DNA of 64,000 nt from Pelomonas lactea (GTDB lineage Bacteria; Pseudomonadota; Gammaproteobacteria; Burkholderiales; Burkholderiaceae_C). The notes below the pieces were generated by a model that saw nothing but the letters and a program-made list of their open reading frames with translations, had not been told where the DNA came from and searched no databases. Shown piece after piece: positions 36,584-45,319 of the stretch. Where the stretch lies: assembly GCF_043555885.1 (NCBI RefSeq), contig NZ_JBIGHX010000008.1, positions 62,001-126,000 of the forward strand, in the 5' to 3' direction. Both the position numbers and the translations under genes were made by a program. The first letter of the stretch is position 1, and each line of letters starts with the position of its first letter.

Positions 36584-36617
36584 ATGTGCCGCCACAGGCG
36601 GCCAAGGAGACATCGAC

Positions 36618-38105
36618 GTGCTTGCCGAGAGCGATGGCGCCACCGCGCCTCTGATGCCCCGTCGCCCCGCCGCGGCATCTGCCCCCGCCGTGGCGCCCGC
36701 CACCGCCGAGGCCGACCGCGTGCCGGCGTCGCAGAAGATCGGCTTCGGCCTGGGCTCTTTCCTGGACATGTGGGGCCACTGGCTCTACCAGTCGCTGGTA
36801 TTCCACGTCTTCAACGTGTTCCTGGGCGTGGCGCCGGGGCTGATCTCCACGGCACTGGGCGTCAAGATCTTCGCGGACGCGGTGTCGGACGCGCTGTTCG
36901 GCTGGCTGTCCGACAACGCCCGCACGCGCTGGGGCCGCAGGCGCCCGTTCATCCTCGTCGGTGGCGTGCTGGCGGGCATTGGCCTGCCGCTGATGTTCGC
37001 CGTCGGCCGCGGCTGGACGGACACCGAGTACTTCATCTTCATGCTGGTCTCGACCTGCCTGTACGCGCCGGTCATGAGCTGCTTCAACCTGCCGTGGAGC
37101 AGCCTGGGTGCGGAGATGACGCCCGACTATCACGAGCGCACCCGCGTGATGTCGTGGAAGAACGCGATCCAGAAGATCCCCGAGCTGGCGATGTTCGTCG
37201 CCGCGCAGTTCACGACGCTGGCCTTCTTCCATGACGCCAGCGGCAAGCCCGACATCCTGCTGGGCGCGCAGGTCTACACCAGCATCCTGGGCGGCATCAT
37301 GGTGGTGGTGTCTGTCGCCATCTTCTCGCTGACGCGCGAGCGCTACTACGACAAGGTGGTGGCCCAGACCCGCCAGCGCGTGCCGTTCAAGGACACGCTG
37401 TACCGCACGCTGAAGAACAAGCCCTTCCGCCAGATGCTGGGCACCATGCTGACCTACAACCTGGCCACGGCCATGGTGGGCCTGCTGGGCTACTACGCGA
37501 CGGTCTACTACGTCTGCGGTGGCAACGTCGTCGAGGCCACCAAGTGGAACTCGCTGATGGGTGTGGCCGGCCTGGTCAGCGGCCTGCTGGGCATCGCCTT
37601 CGCCGGCCGCGTGGCGCGGGCCTACGGCAAGCGCAATGCGCTGATGACGGTGCTGGTGCTGGGCATCGTCGCGTTCATCGGCGACTGGTTCTTCTACAAC
37701 CCGCAGCTGCCCTGGCTGCAGCTGTTCGCCAGCGGCGGCGTGGCCTTCATCGGCGCCGGCTTCTGGACGATCTACGGCTCGGCCATGGCCGACGTCGTCG
37801 ACCACGACGAACTCGACAGCGGCCAGCGCCGCGAGGGCTCGTTCGCGGCCTGCGGCTCGTGGATCTCCAAGGTGGGCCTCGCGCTGGGCAACATGACCTC
37901 GGGCTGGGTGCTGATGTTCACCGGCTTCGATGCCAAGCTGCCGGCGCAGAGCGACGAGGCCATCTTCCTGATCCGCGTGTTCCTGTCGGGCATTCCCATC
38001 GTGGGCCTGCTGATCGCGCTCTACATCGTGTCGCGCTACTTCCTGACGGAGCAGCGCATGCACGAGATCCGCGCTGCGCTGGAAGCCCGGCGCGGCACTG
38101 TCTGA
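36618..38105 (+). CDS. GPH-type (MFS) sugar:cation symporter
   Basis: 495 residues from a GTG with AAGGAGA 7 bases upstream. A proline/alanine-rich N-terminal tail (about 1-35) precedes 12 predicted membrane helices. Glycoside-pentoside-hexuronide family marks: KIFADAVSDALFGWLSDNARTRWGRRRPFILVG after helix 2, SWKNAIQKIPE, and a MADVVDHDELDSGQRREG loop. It would carry mono- or oligosaccharides across the inner membrane, completing the route from the TonB receptor to the cytoplasmic GH2 and GH1 enzymes. Followed by GH27 after 16 bases. Confidence 0.91.
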   Translation: MLAESDGATAPLMPRRPAAASAPAVAPATAEADRVPASQKIGFGLGSFLDMWGHWLYQSLVFHVFNVFLGVAPGLISTALGVKIFADAVSDALFGWLSDNARTRWGRRRPFILVGGVLAGIGLPLMFAVGRGWTDTEYFIFMLVSTCLYAPVMSCFNLPWSSLGAEMTPDYHERTRVMSWKNAIQKIPELAMFVAAQFTTLAFFHDASGKPDILLGAQVYTSILGGIMVVVSVAIFSLTRERYYDKVVAQTRQRVPFKDTLYRTLKNKPFRQMLGTMLTYNLATAMVGLLGYYATVYYVCGGNVVEATKWNSLMGVAGLVSGLLGIAFAGRVARAYGKRNALMTVLVLGIVAFIGDWFFYNPQLPWLQLFASGGVAFIGAGFWTIYGSAMADVVDHDELDSGQRREGSFAACGSWISKVGLALGNMTSGWVLMFTGFDAKLPAQSDEAIFLIRVFLSGIPIVGLLIALYIVSRYFLTEQRMHEIRAALEARRGTV

Positions 38106-38121
38106 CCGGAGTCCTTCCACC

Positions 38122-39339
38122 ATGACCATCACCTGGCTGCGCCACGCGCTGCTGGCCCTGCTGACCTGCGCCGCCACCGTGGCCGGCGCGCAGGCCACCG
38201 GCCACGAGACCCTCAAGCTCGACGCCCCCAAGCCCAACCTCGTGCCCACGCCGCCGATGGGCTGGAACTCGTGGAACAAGTTCGGCTGCAACGTCAGCGA
38301 GAAGCTGATCCGCGAGCAGGCAGACGCGATGGTGGCCTCCGGCATGAAGGCCGCCGGCTACCAGTACATCGTCATCGACGATTGCTGGCAGAAGAGCCGC
38401 GACGCCGACGGCAACATCCAGCCCGACCCCGAGCGTTTCCCGTCGGGCATGAAGGCGCTGGCCGACTATGTGCACGCCAAGGGCCTGAAGTTCGGCCTGT
38501 ACTCCGACGCCGGCGCGCTGACCTGCGGCGGCCGGCCCGGCAGCGCGGGGCACGAGTTCCAGGATGCGCGCCAGTACGCGAAGTGGGGCGTGGACTGGCT
38601 GAAGTACGACTGGTGCTACACCGGCCCGCGCAACCCCGAGGCGGCCTACACCATCATGGCCAAGGCGCTGCGCGAGTCGGGGCGCGACATCGTGCTGTCC
38701 ATCTGCGAATGGGGCAACAGCAAGCCCGGCCGCTGGGCGTCGCCCATCGGCCACCTGTGGCGCACCACGGGCGACATCTGGGATGCCTGGCAGGGCAAGA
38801 AGGAGTGGTCGCACGGCATGCTCGACATCCTCGACATGAACGCCGAGCTGTGGGCGGACGCCGCGCCCAACGGCTGGAACGACCCCGACATGCTGGAGGT
38901 CGGCAACGGCGGCATGACCACCACCGAGTACGAGAGCCACTTCTCGCTGTGGGCCATGCTGGCCGCGCCGCTGATCGCAGGCAACGACCTGGCCAAGATG
39001 GATGCCGACACCAAGCGCATCCTGACGAATGCCGAGGTCATCCGCGTCGACCAGGACCCGCTGGGCCGCCAGGGCCGCCGGGTGTGGCGCCAGGGCGACC
39101 TGGAGATCTGGGTGCGCACGCTGGCCGGCGGCGACCGCGCCGCCGTGCTGTTCAACCGCGGCGACAAGCCGGCCGACATGGCCGTTTCATGGGAGCAGCT
39201 CGACCTGCCTTCGAAGCTGAAGGCGGACGTGCTGGACCTGTGGTCGGGCAAGAAGACCGCCGGCGTCAGCGGCCGCCACGGCGGCACGGTGGCCCGCCAT
39301 GGGGTGCTGATGTTCCGGATCTCGCCAGCGGTGCAGTGA
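38122..39339 (+). CDS. GH27 family alpha-galactosidase
   Basis: 405 residues with a signal peptide ending near VAGAQA (about 25), so periplasmic. GH27 marks: PPMGWNSWNKFGC (about 44-56), YIVIDDCWQ, nucleophile D163 in KYDWC, and NDPDMLEVG (D254/D256) holding the acid/base. The C-terminal beta-sandwich follows from about residue 315. Removes alpha-1,6-galactose side chains from galactomannan or galactoglucomannan oligomers before import. Cotranscribed with the transporter, 16 bases apart. Confidence 0.94.
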   Translation: MTITWLRHALLALLTCAATVAGAQATGHETLKLDAPKPNLVPTPPMGWNSWNKFGCNVSEKLIREQADAMVASGMKAAGYQYIVIDDCWQKSRDADGNIQPDPERFPSGMKALADYVHAKGLKFGLYSDAGALTCGGRPGSAGHEFQDARQYAKWGVDWLKYDWCYTGPRNPEAAYTIMAKALRESGRDIVLSICEWGNSKPGRWASPIGHLWRTTGDIWDAWQGKKEWSHGMLDILDMNAELWADAAPNGWNDPDMLEVGNGGMTTTEYESHFSLWAMLAAPLIAGNDLAKMDADTKRILTNAEVIRVDQDPLGRQGRRVWRQGDLEIWVRTLAGGDRAAVLFNRGDKPADMAVSWEQLDLPSKLKADVLDLWSGKKTAGVSGRHGGTVARHGVLMFRISPAVQ

Positions 39340-39343
39340 CGGT

Positions 39344-39988
39344 TCAGTAGCCGAGGGTGAAGCGCGCGCGGCGGTGCTGCGGCGCTTCCAGCTCGTTGAC
39401 GATGGCCACGGCCAGGTCTTCCACGCTGATGTGGCTCTCGCCCTTGGCGTCGAACACCGGGTTCTCACCGCCCAGGCGGAACTGACCCGTGCGGGCGCCC
39501 GGGGCTAGGTGCATGGCGGGCGACAGGAAGGTCCAGTCCAGGCCGGCCGGGGCAGCGCGCAGGCGGTTCAGCGCCTCGCGGGCGGCCAGCGCGCCGGACT
39601 TCCATTCGGCCGGGAACGCCGGCGAATCGACCAGCTGCTGGCCCGGCGCGATGAACAGGCTGCCGGCGCCGCCCACGACGATGAGCCGCACACCCGCCTC
39701 GCGCGCCGCGGCCGCGATGGCATCGCTGCCGCGCAGGAAGTCGTCGTGCAGGTTGGGGTTGGCCCAGCCGGCGTTGAAGGCGCTCACCACCGCGTCCACG
39801 CCGGCTAGCTCTGCCGCCAGCGATGCGCCATCGCCCAGCACATCCACCGAGCGCACCGTCAGGCCGGGGCGGGCCGCCAGCTTGGCCGCGTCGCGTTGCA
39901 GCGCGCGCACCGTGTGGCCGCGGCTCAGCAGTTCTTCCAGCACGGCCTTGCCGACAAAGCCGGTGGCGCCGATCAGGGCGATGTTCAT
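39344..39988 (-). CDS. NAD(P)-binding atypical SDR (NmrA/YwnB-like)
   Basis: 214 residues from the ATG at 39988 with GGAG upstream. N-terminal NIALIGATGFVGKAVLEELLSRGH is the NAD(P)-binding loop; DAVVSAFNAG, VVGGAGSL and DWTFLSPAMHLAPG are the conserved blocks of the YwnB/BVR-B-like family. Probable reductase or redox sensor; substrate unknown. Convergent with GH27 (4-base gap) and divergent from the LysR gene at 40089, which is the usual partner arrangement for LysR control. Confidence 0.86.
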   Translation of the reverse strand: MNIALIGATGFVGKAVLEELLSRGHTVRALQRDAAKLAARPGLTVRSVDVLGDGASLAAELAGVDAVVSAFNAGWANPNLHDDFLRGSDAIAAAAREAGVRLIVVGGAGSLFIAPGQQLVDSPAFPAEWKSGALAAREALNRLRAAPAGLDWTFLSPAMHLAPGARTGQFRLGGENPVFDAKGESHISVEDLAVAIVNELEAPQHRRARFTLGY

Positions 39989-40088
39989 GGTGTTCTCCAG
40001 ACTCAGAGGTTGTGATGGATGCATTTTTTCTGCTTCACAATGTGCTGATAAGTCGGCGTTAACTGCCAGCACTGTTTAGAAAAACTTC

Positions 40089-40967
40089 ATGCTCGACCAG
40101 CTCAAGCGCATGGCCGTGTTCGCCAGCGTCGTCCGCCACGGCAGCTTTGCTGCCGCCGCGCGCCAGCTGCGCACCAGCACCTCGGCCGTCAGCCAGCAGG
40201 TGAGGGCGCTGGAAACCGACATGGGCGTCACGCTGCTGCACCGCTCCACGCGCAAGCTCAGCCTGACCCCGGCCGGCGAGCGCTTCCACACCGGCTGTGC
40301 GGCCATGGTCGCGGCGGCCGAGGCCGCGCAGGCCCAGCTGCAGCAGTTGCGCGACGCGCCCGAGGGCGAGCTGCGCATCGCGATGACCGTCGGCTTCGGC
40401 CGGCGCGTCGGCCCGGCGCTGGCGTCGCTGCTGGCGGCCCATCCGCGGCTGACGCTGCACCTGCAGGTGGAGGATGGTTTCACCGACCTCGTCGCCCACC
40501 GCATCGACCTGGCCATCCGCTTCGGCCGCCTGCCCGACAGCCCATGGGTGGCCCAGCGCCTCGGCAGCCTGCACACCAGCCTCTACGCCGCGCCGGCCTA
40601 TCTGGCCCAGCGCGGCGTGCCCGGCACGCTGGACGCGCTGCGGGCTGCCGACTGGCTGATGCTGCAGGACGCCACCGACTCGCCCCGTCGCCTGCCGGGC
40701 ACCGAATTCAGCGTGCGGCCGCGCTACACCAGCAACAACCAGCTGACGCTGCAGCAGCTGTGCGAGGCCGGCCTGGGCGTGGCGCCGCTGGGTGACGAAG
40801 ACGTGGCCGAATCGGTGGCCGCCGGCCGGCTGCTGCGGCTGAGCACCGAGCTGGCGCTGCCCGAGCTGCCGGTCTGGGCGCTGACACCGCAGCGTGACGC
40901 CCAGCCGGCCAAGGTGCGCCACGCCATCGCGGCGCTGAAGGCCCACCTCGTGGAGGCGGCGCGATGA
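40089..40967 (+). CDS. LysR family transcriptional regulator
   Basis: 292 residues. N-terminal winged HTH: MAVFASVVRHGSFAAAARQLRTSTSAVSQQVRALE (about 8-42), then the co-inducer domain with TSLYAAPAYLAQRG and LCEAGLGVAPL. It is the AaeR/CrgA-like subgroup by the LDQLKRMAVFASVV opening. Likely regulates the divergent atypical SDR at 39344. Its stop overlaps the next gene's start by 4 bases. Confidence 0.92.
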   Translation: MLDQLKRMAVFASVVRHGSFAAAARQLRTSTSAVSQQVRALETDMGVTLLHRSTRKLSLTPAGERFHTGCAAMVAAAEAAQAQLQQLRDAPEGELRIAMTVGFGRRVGPALASLLAAHPRLTLHLQVEDGFTDLVAHRIDLAIRFGRLPDSPWVAQRLGSLHTSLYAAPAYLAQRGVPGTLDALRAADWLMLQDATDSPRRLPGTEFSVRPRYTSNNQLTLQQLCEAGLGVAPLGDEDVAESVAAGRLLRLSTELALPELPVWALTPQRDAQPAKVRHAIAALKAHLVEAAR

Positions 40968-41539
40968 AGGGCACGCTGACGCAGTGGGACGACGCCAAGG
41001 GCTACGGCTTCATCACGCCCGACGGCGGCGGCCCGAAGTGCTTCGTCCACATCCACGCCTTCGGCCTGCGCCCGCAGCGGCCCTTCGTGGGCGAGCGCGT
41101 CCGCTACCGCGAAGGCCACGACGCGCAGGGCAAGCGGCGCGCGCTGGACGTGCAGGGCCTGGCCCCGAAGCCGGCGCCGCGCCGGCGCGACGGCAGCCGC
41201 GAGCTGCTGCTGATCCCCGCCTTCGCCGGCTTCGTGCTCGCCACGCACCTGCTGTGGGGCGTGCCCAATTGGTTCTGGGGCGCCTACTCGGCCATGAGCA
41301 TGGCCACCTTCATCGTCTACGCGTTGGACAAGCGCGCCGCCGCGCGCGGCGACTGGCGCGTGGCCGAGAACACGCTGCACGGGCTGTCGCTGGCCTGTGG
41401 CTGGCCGGGCGCGCTGCTGGCGCAGCGGCTGCTGCGCCACAAGAACGCCAAGCCTGCGTTCCGGCGCGTCTACTGGGCGACGGTGGCGCTCAACATCGCC
41501 GCCTTCGTCGCCGTGTTCACGCCGTTGTTCAGGCACTGA
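40964..41539 (+). CDS. Cold-shock domain / DUF1294 membrane fusion protein
   Basis: 191 residues. Residues about 1-65 are a cold-shock domain with KGYGFITPD and KCFVHIHAF (RNP1/RNP2-like). Residues about 78-188 are DUF1294: three to four membrane helices with ALDKRAAARGDWRVAENTLHGLSLACGWPGALLAQRLLRHKN as the family core. The fusion places a nucleic-acid-binding module at the inner membrane's cytosolic face. Function unknown. Translationally coupled to the LysR gene (ATGA). Confidence 0.9.
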   Translation: MKGTLTQWDDAKGYGFITPDGGGPKCFVHIHAFGLRPQRPFVGERVRYREGHDAQGKRRALDVQGLAPKPAPRRRDGSRELLLIPAFAGFVLATHLLWGVPNWFWGAYSAMSMATFIVYALDKRAAARGDWRVAENTLHGLSLACGWPGALLAQRLLRHKNAKPAFRRVYWATVALNIAAFVAVFTPLFRH

Positions 41540-41582
41540 GCCCGCCAGCCGCTTCGATCAACCGGATGAGTTTCTGCCCAGG

Positions 41583-41601
41583 CGCGGTGGCGGCCACCGC
41601 G
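41583..41601. promoter_or_regulatory. GC-rich hairpin upstream of the galactose dehydrogenase gene
   Basis: CGCGGTGGC and GCCACCGCG arms with a single central G. It lies in the 143-base gap before the dehydrogenase start, and a second GC-rich dyad follows around 41615-41640. It could terminate the upstream DUF1294 transcript or fold in a leader. No known riboswitch core was recognised. Confidence 0.3.
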
Positions 41602-41682
41602 GCTTCGGGTGAAATCCCGGGCGGCCCGCCGGGCCGACGGACAACCGCCGCGCGTTGCGGCGCATTTCTCCCTGAGCACTGC

Positions 41683-42612
41683 ATGTCATTGAAGTTGGGC
41701 CTGGTGGGCATCGGCAAGATCGCCCGAGATCAACACATTCCGGCGATTGCAGCCGACCCGCGTTTCTCGCTGGTTGCCTGTGCCAGCCGCAACGCGCGCG
41801 TGGACGGCGTGGCGAACTTCGCCGACGTCGCCACCATGCTGGCCGAGGTGTCCGACCTCGACGCCATCTCCATCTGCACGCCGCCGCAGGCGCATTTCGA
41901 TGCTGCCCTGGCGGCGTTGCGCGCCGGCAAGCACGTCATGCTCGAGAAGCCGCCCGCGGCGACGACGCGCGAGATCGCCCTGTTGCAGGACGAGGCCGCG
42001 CGCCATGGCCGCACGCTGTTCCAGACCTGGCACTCGCGCTTCGCGCCCGCGGTGAGCGCGGCGCGTGACTGGGTGCGTCAGGCGACGCTGACCGGCGGCA
42101 CCATCCACTGGAAGGAAGACGTGCACCAGTGGCACCCGGGCCAGCAGTGGCTGTGGGACGCCGGCGGCCTGGGTGTGTTCGACCCGGGCATCAACGCGCT
42201 GTCCATCCTGACCGAGGTGCTGGGCGCCGAGGCGTTCGTGCGCCAGGCGGTGCTGGAGTTTCCCGAGAACCAGCAGGCCCCGATCGCAGCGCGGCTGGAT
42301 CTGCGCACCGAGGCCGGCCTCGTCATCGACGCCGAGTTCGACTTCCGCCAGAAGGGCGAGCAGGTCTGGGACATCGAACTGCACGGCGCCACCGGCCGCC
42401 TGCGGCTATCCCGCGGCGGCAGCGCACTGGAGATCGACGGGCGCCTGGTCGTGGACCGGCCGGCGATGGAGGGCGAGTACGCCGGGCTCTACGCGCGCTT
42501 TGCCGAGCTGTGCGCGGCCGGCCGCAGCGAGGTCGACTGGCGCCCCTTCCAGCTGGTGGCCGACGCCTTCCTGATCGGCGAGCGCCGCACGGTGGCGGCG
42601 CATCAGGTCTAG
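41683..42612 (+). CDS. Gfo/Idh/MocA oxidoreductase, probable D-galactose 1-dehydrogenase
   Basis: 309 residues. N-terminal LGLVGIGKIARDQHIPAIAADP is the Rossmann loop with the IGKIARDQH wording that I associate with bacterial D-galactose 1-dehydrogenases. EKPPAAT is the conserved Lys-Pro motif; TWHSRFAPAV, WKEDVHQWHPGQQW and FDPGINALSIL are substrate-side blocks. It would oxidise galactose to galactonolactone, the first step of the De Ley-Doudoroff route, matching galactose release by GH27. The 3' end overlaps the convergent dioxygenase gene by 4 bases. Confidence 0.83.
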   Translation: MSLKLGLVGIGKIARDQHIPAIAADPRFSLVACASRNARVDGVANFADVATMLAEVSDLDAISICTPPQAHFDAALAALRAGKHVMLEKPPAATTREIALLQDEAARHGRTLFQTWHSRFAPAVSAARDWVRQATLTGGTIHWKEDVHQWHPGQQWLWDAGGLGVFDPGINALSILTEVLGAEAFVRQAVLEFPENQQAPIAARLDLRTEAGLVIDAEFDFRQKGEQVWDIELHGATGRLRLSRGGSALEIDGRLVVDRPAMEGEYAGLYARFAELCAAGRSEVDWRPFQLVADAFLIGERRTVAAHQV

Positions 42613-43403
42613 CCGAACCTGAAGCTGGACGCCGTCAGACCGCCCAGGTAGTCGGTCTGGTGGTAGTTGCAGCTGCCGGCGCCGGCGTCGGCGGCGCCGG
42701 CGGCCACCATCAGCGGCAGCAGGTGTTCCTCGCGGGCGTGGGCCTGCCGGGCAGCGGGCGCCTGCGCCCACGCCTGGAGCCGCTGCGCGCGGCCCTCGGG
42801 TGAGGGCAGGGCGCTCTGCAGCCAGGCGTCGAACGCGACCGACGGCGCCTGCCCGCGGCCGCTGAACATCAGCCCGAGGTTGTGGAAGCTGAAGCCGCTG
42901 CCCAGGATGAGCACGCCTTCGTCGCGCAGCGGCGCCAGCGCCCGGCCCAGCGCCAGGTGCTCGGCCGGGTCCAGCCCCTGCCTGAGCGACAGCTGCACGA
43001 CGGGCATGTCAGCCTGCGGGTACATCGGCACCAGCGTGCAGAACGCACCGTGGTCGAAGCCGCGCTGCGCATCGCGGGCGGCCGGCAGGCCGGCGGCCTC
43101 GATCAGCGCCACGACGCGCTCCGCCAGCGCCGGGTCGCCCGGCGCCGGGTACACCACCTCGTAGGTATGCGCCGGGAAGCCGCCGTAGTCGTACAGCATG
43201 CCGGGCGCGGGCGAGGTCATCACCGTGAAGGCCGCTTCCTCCCAGTGCGCCGAGATCATCAGGATGGCCTTGGGCCGCGCCGGCAGCGAGGCCGGCAGCG
43301 CCTGCAGCGAGGCTTCCAGCGGCGCGTGCGCCCGGCGGTAGTCGCCATCCATGAACGGCCAGGGGCCGCCGCCGTGGGAGAGGAAGAAGGTGGGCTGTTT
43401 CAT
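42609..43403 (-). CDS. DODA-type extradiol dioxygenase (YgiD-like)
   Basis: 264 residues. LigB-superfamily metal ligands: His in FLSHGGGP (near residue 10), SAHWE (about 52), and RFDHGAF-like GFDHGAFCTLVPMYPQADMPVVQLSL, with the terminal REEHLLPL block. Family members open catechols such as DOPA between C4 and C5 using a divalent metal. The physiological substrate in bacteria is generally unknown. Ordinary length; monocistronic here. Confidence 0.9.
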   Translation of the reverse strand: MKQPTFFLSHGGGPWPFMDGDYRRAHAPLEASLQALPASLPARPKAILMISAHWEEAAFTVMTSPAPGMLYDYGGFPAHTYEVVYPAPGDPALAERVVALIEAAGLPAARDAQRGFDHGAFCTLVPMYPQADMPVVQLSLRQGLDPAEHLALGRALAPLRDEGVLILGSGFSFHNLGLMFSGRGQAPSVAFDAWLQSALPSPEGRAQRLQAWAQAPAARQAHAREEHLLPLMVAAGAADAGAGSCNYHQTDYLGGLTASSFRFG

Positions 43404-43497
43404 GATGCCGCCAGCTTAGGGCGGCACCTGGCCCGCGGCATTGCAAAGCATTGAGCGCAGCGTTCGCCCGGCTGCAACGCCGTCGCGCGGCGCGTGC

Positions 43498-43992
43498 TCA
43501 GGGCAGCCGTGGCAGCTTCAGCAGCCGGCCCGCCAGCTCGGCGGCGCGGGCCTCGCGCTTCCTGGCGTCCGGCTCATGCCCGGCCGGCAGGCTGCGCAGG
43601 AACACCACGTGGCCGGCGCGCTTGTAGCTCACGTCCACGAGGTTCTCGTCGGCGCCGCCGCGCACGCGGGCCGCGCCGTCGGGGTCGCCGGGGATGGGTT
43701 CGAACTTCACCCTGGGGCCGCCCGCGGTCATGGTGCGCATCATGTCCTGGTCGGCGCCGGGCTTGAGCACGATGACCCAGACCGAACTGCCCCCGCCGCC
43801 GGCCGACGCGTACTTGCAGCTGCTGCCGCCGATGCCGGGCTCCTCCTGGCCGGCGGCGAAGCGCCCGCCCAGCGCCTGCGCCAGCTGGTCGGGGCTGAAG
43901 GGGCAGGCCGCCGGGGCGGCGATGGCGGCCGGCAGCGCGCCGGCCAGGGTCAGCGCGGCCAGCGCCGTGCGCAGCGGGTGGGAAGTCTTCAT
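43498..43992 (-). CDS. Secreted CPF-type protein of unknown function (paralogue A)
   Basis: 164 residues with a signal peptide ending near AIAAP (about 25). After it come ACPFSPDQLAQALG, a lone SCKYA cysteine, FEPIPGDPDGA and a C-terminal RLLKLPRLP. The same landmarks in the same order (CPFTPAELSAATG, a central SCNA cysteine, PVPGDPDGA, LLKLKRVP) occur in the protein at 46633, so the two are paralogues at opposite ends of one operon. The paired cysteines may form a disulphide in the periplasm. Last gene of the operon, 4 bases after the membrane protein. Confidence 0.7.
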   Translation of the reverse strand: MKTSHPLRTALAALTLAGALPAAIAAPAACPFSPDQLAQALGGRFAAGQEEPGIGGSSCKYASAGGGGSSVWVIVLKPGADQDMMRTMTAGGPRVKFEPIPGDPDGAARVRGGADENLVDVSYKRAGHVVFLRSLPAGHEPDARKREARAAELAGRLLKLPRLP

Positions 43993-43996
43993 CGGG

Positions 43997-45319
43997 TCAC
44001 TCCACGGGTTGTCGGGATTGGGCGCGGCGCACGAGCGCGGCGATGTCCACCTGGGCCACGTAGCGGCGCAGCTCGTCCACGGGGACGTGTGCCGACTCGG
44101 CCCGCAGCAGATAGCGCTCGGCCACCAGGATGTCCAGCGTGCACTGCTCCGGCGCGCGCTGGCAGGCCAGCACCGTCACGGTCTGCTCGCCCGTCGTCAG
44201 GCTGCGCTGCGTGCGGCCGCCGTCGGCGGTGGTCTGGCCGCCGGTTTCGACGATCTCGTTCAGCAGCTTGGCGGCCAGCGCCGGGCCGTGGCCGGCCAGG
44301 TCGTCGATGCTGAGGTGCAGGTAGCGGCCGCGGTGGGCGCGCGCATGGTTCTCCACCCGTGCCGAGGCGCTGGTGCCCAGCACCTGCAGCATGGCCTCGG
44401 CCTTGGCGCCGGGCGCGTGGGCGTAGCTCTCGGTGACCTGCCGGTCGAAGCCCGCGAGCCGGCCGGGCAGCAGGTCTTCCAGCACGGAGCGTGTGCGCGG
44501 CTCGCCGCCGGGGGCGGAGCGCGTCCAGCGTTCCAGGTCGGCCGTGGCGCTGGCGGCCGCGCCCGGCGGCAGGCCCATCGCGCCGCTGCCGGCCAGGTCC
44601 GGCGGCAGCCCCGCACCCGTGCCGCGGCCGCCGGCAGCACCCGCGTCGGCGGCGGCGGCGGCCGCGCCGCCGGGCGGCGGGGTGCCGTCGGCCTCGGCGG
44701 CGTCCGGCAGCGGCGACCACGGGAAGGGCGGCGGCGCCAGCGCGTCGCCGGGCGCGCTGCAGCGGCCCAGCAGCAGCAACAGCGCCAGCGCCGCGACGCT
44801 GAGCGCCGTGGCGGCGGTGTAGGCCGCCGCCTGCCGCGGCCGGGCGGCGGTGCGCAGACCCAGGTGCAGCTGCCACAGCCCGGCGGCCAGTGCCAGCGGC
44901 CAGGCCCACCACAGCACCGGCCACACCAGCGCATGGCCCCACAGCCACGCGGGCCCCAGCGCCTGCAGCGTGGCGGCCTGCAGCGTGCTGCGCCCGGCCT
45001 GCGCGCCGAAGCGCGGCGCCCACAACCGCGCGGCCTCGGCCAGCAGCAGCGCCAGCGCCACCAGCAGCACCGCGCCCAGCGCGGCGCGGCCCAGCGCCGC
45101 CAGCGGCAGGAAGCGCAGCCCGAAATGCCCTGTGTGCAGGCCCACGAACGCGAAGCCCACGGTGGCCGCCAGCGTGGCGCCCAGCGCCAGCGCGGCGGTG
45201 AAGCGCCACGCCGCCGCGGCGCCGCCGCCCAGCGCCAGCGGCCAGGCCCGGGCCGGTGCGGCCAGCAGCCGCAACGCCAGCGCCCAGGGCAGCGGGCGCG
45301 GTGCGGCGGCGTCGCTCAC
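43997..45319 (-). CDS. Multi-pass membrane protein with long extracytoplasmic C-terminal domain, unknown
   Basis: 440 residues from a GTG overlapping the previous stop (GTGA). Hydrophobic segments lie at about 40-60, 70-95, 120-150 and 165-188. A low-complexity Pro/Ala/Gly linker (about 195-262) is followed by a folded-looking domain (about 265-440: LEDLLPGRLAGFDRQVTESY, YLHLSIDDLAGHGP, DILVAERYLLRAES). The C-terminal domain's pattern recalls periplasmic domains that bind lipids or peptides, but I recognise no family. Sandwiched between secreted proteins in the same operon, it may be their membrane anchor. Confidence 0.65.
   Translation of the reverse strand: MSDAAAPRPLPWALALRLLAAPARAWPLALGGGAAAAWRFTAALALGATLAATVGFAFVGLHTGHFGLRFLPLAALGRAALGAVLLVALALLLAEAARLWAPRFGAQAGRSTLQAATLQALGPAWLWGHALVWPVLWWAWPLALAAGLWQLHLGLRTAARPRQAAAYTAATALSVAALALLLLLGRCSAPGDALAPPPFPWSPLPDAAEADGTPPPGGAAAAAADAGAAGGRGTGAGLPPDLAGSGAMGLPPGAAASATADLERWTRSAPGGEPRTRSVLEDLLPGRLAGFDRQVTESYAHAPGAKAEAMLQVLGTSASARVENHARAHRGRYLHLSIDDLAGHGPALAAKLLNEIVETGGQTTADGGRTQRSLTTGEQTVTVLACQRAPEQCTLDILVAERYLLRAESAHVPVDELRRYVAQVDIAALVRRAQSRQPVE

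Noticed and set aside
40073..40080. TGTTTAGA upstream of the LysR gene as another LacI operator
   Set aside because: Only one half-site, and the neighbouring genes have no evident link to the glycan regulon.
41540..41682. Riboswitch (cobalamin or FMN) before the galactose dehydrogenase gene
   Set aside because: A GGTGAAATCCCG stretch looked suggestive, but neither the B12 box nor the FMN core could be found, and the gene's role does not fit.
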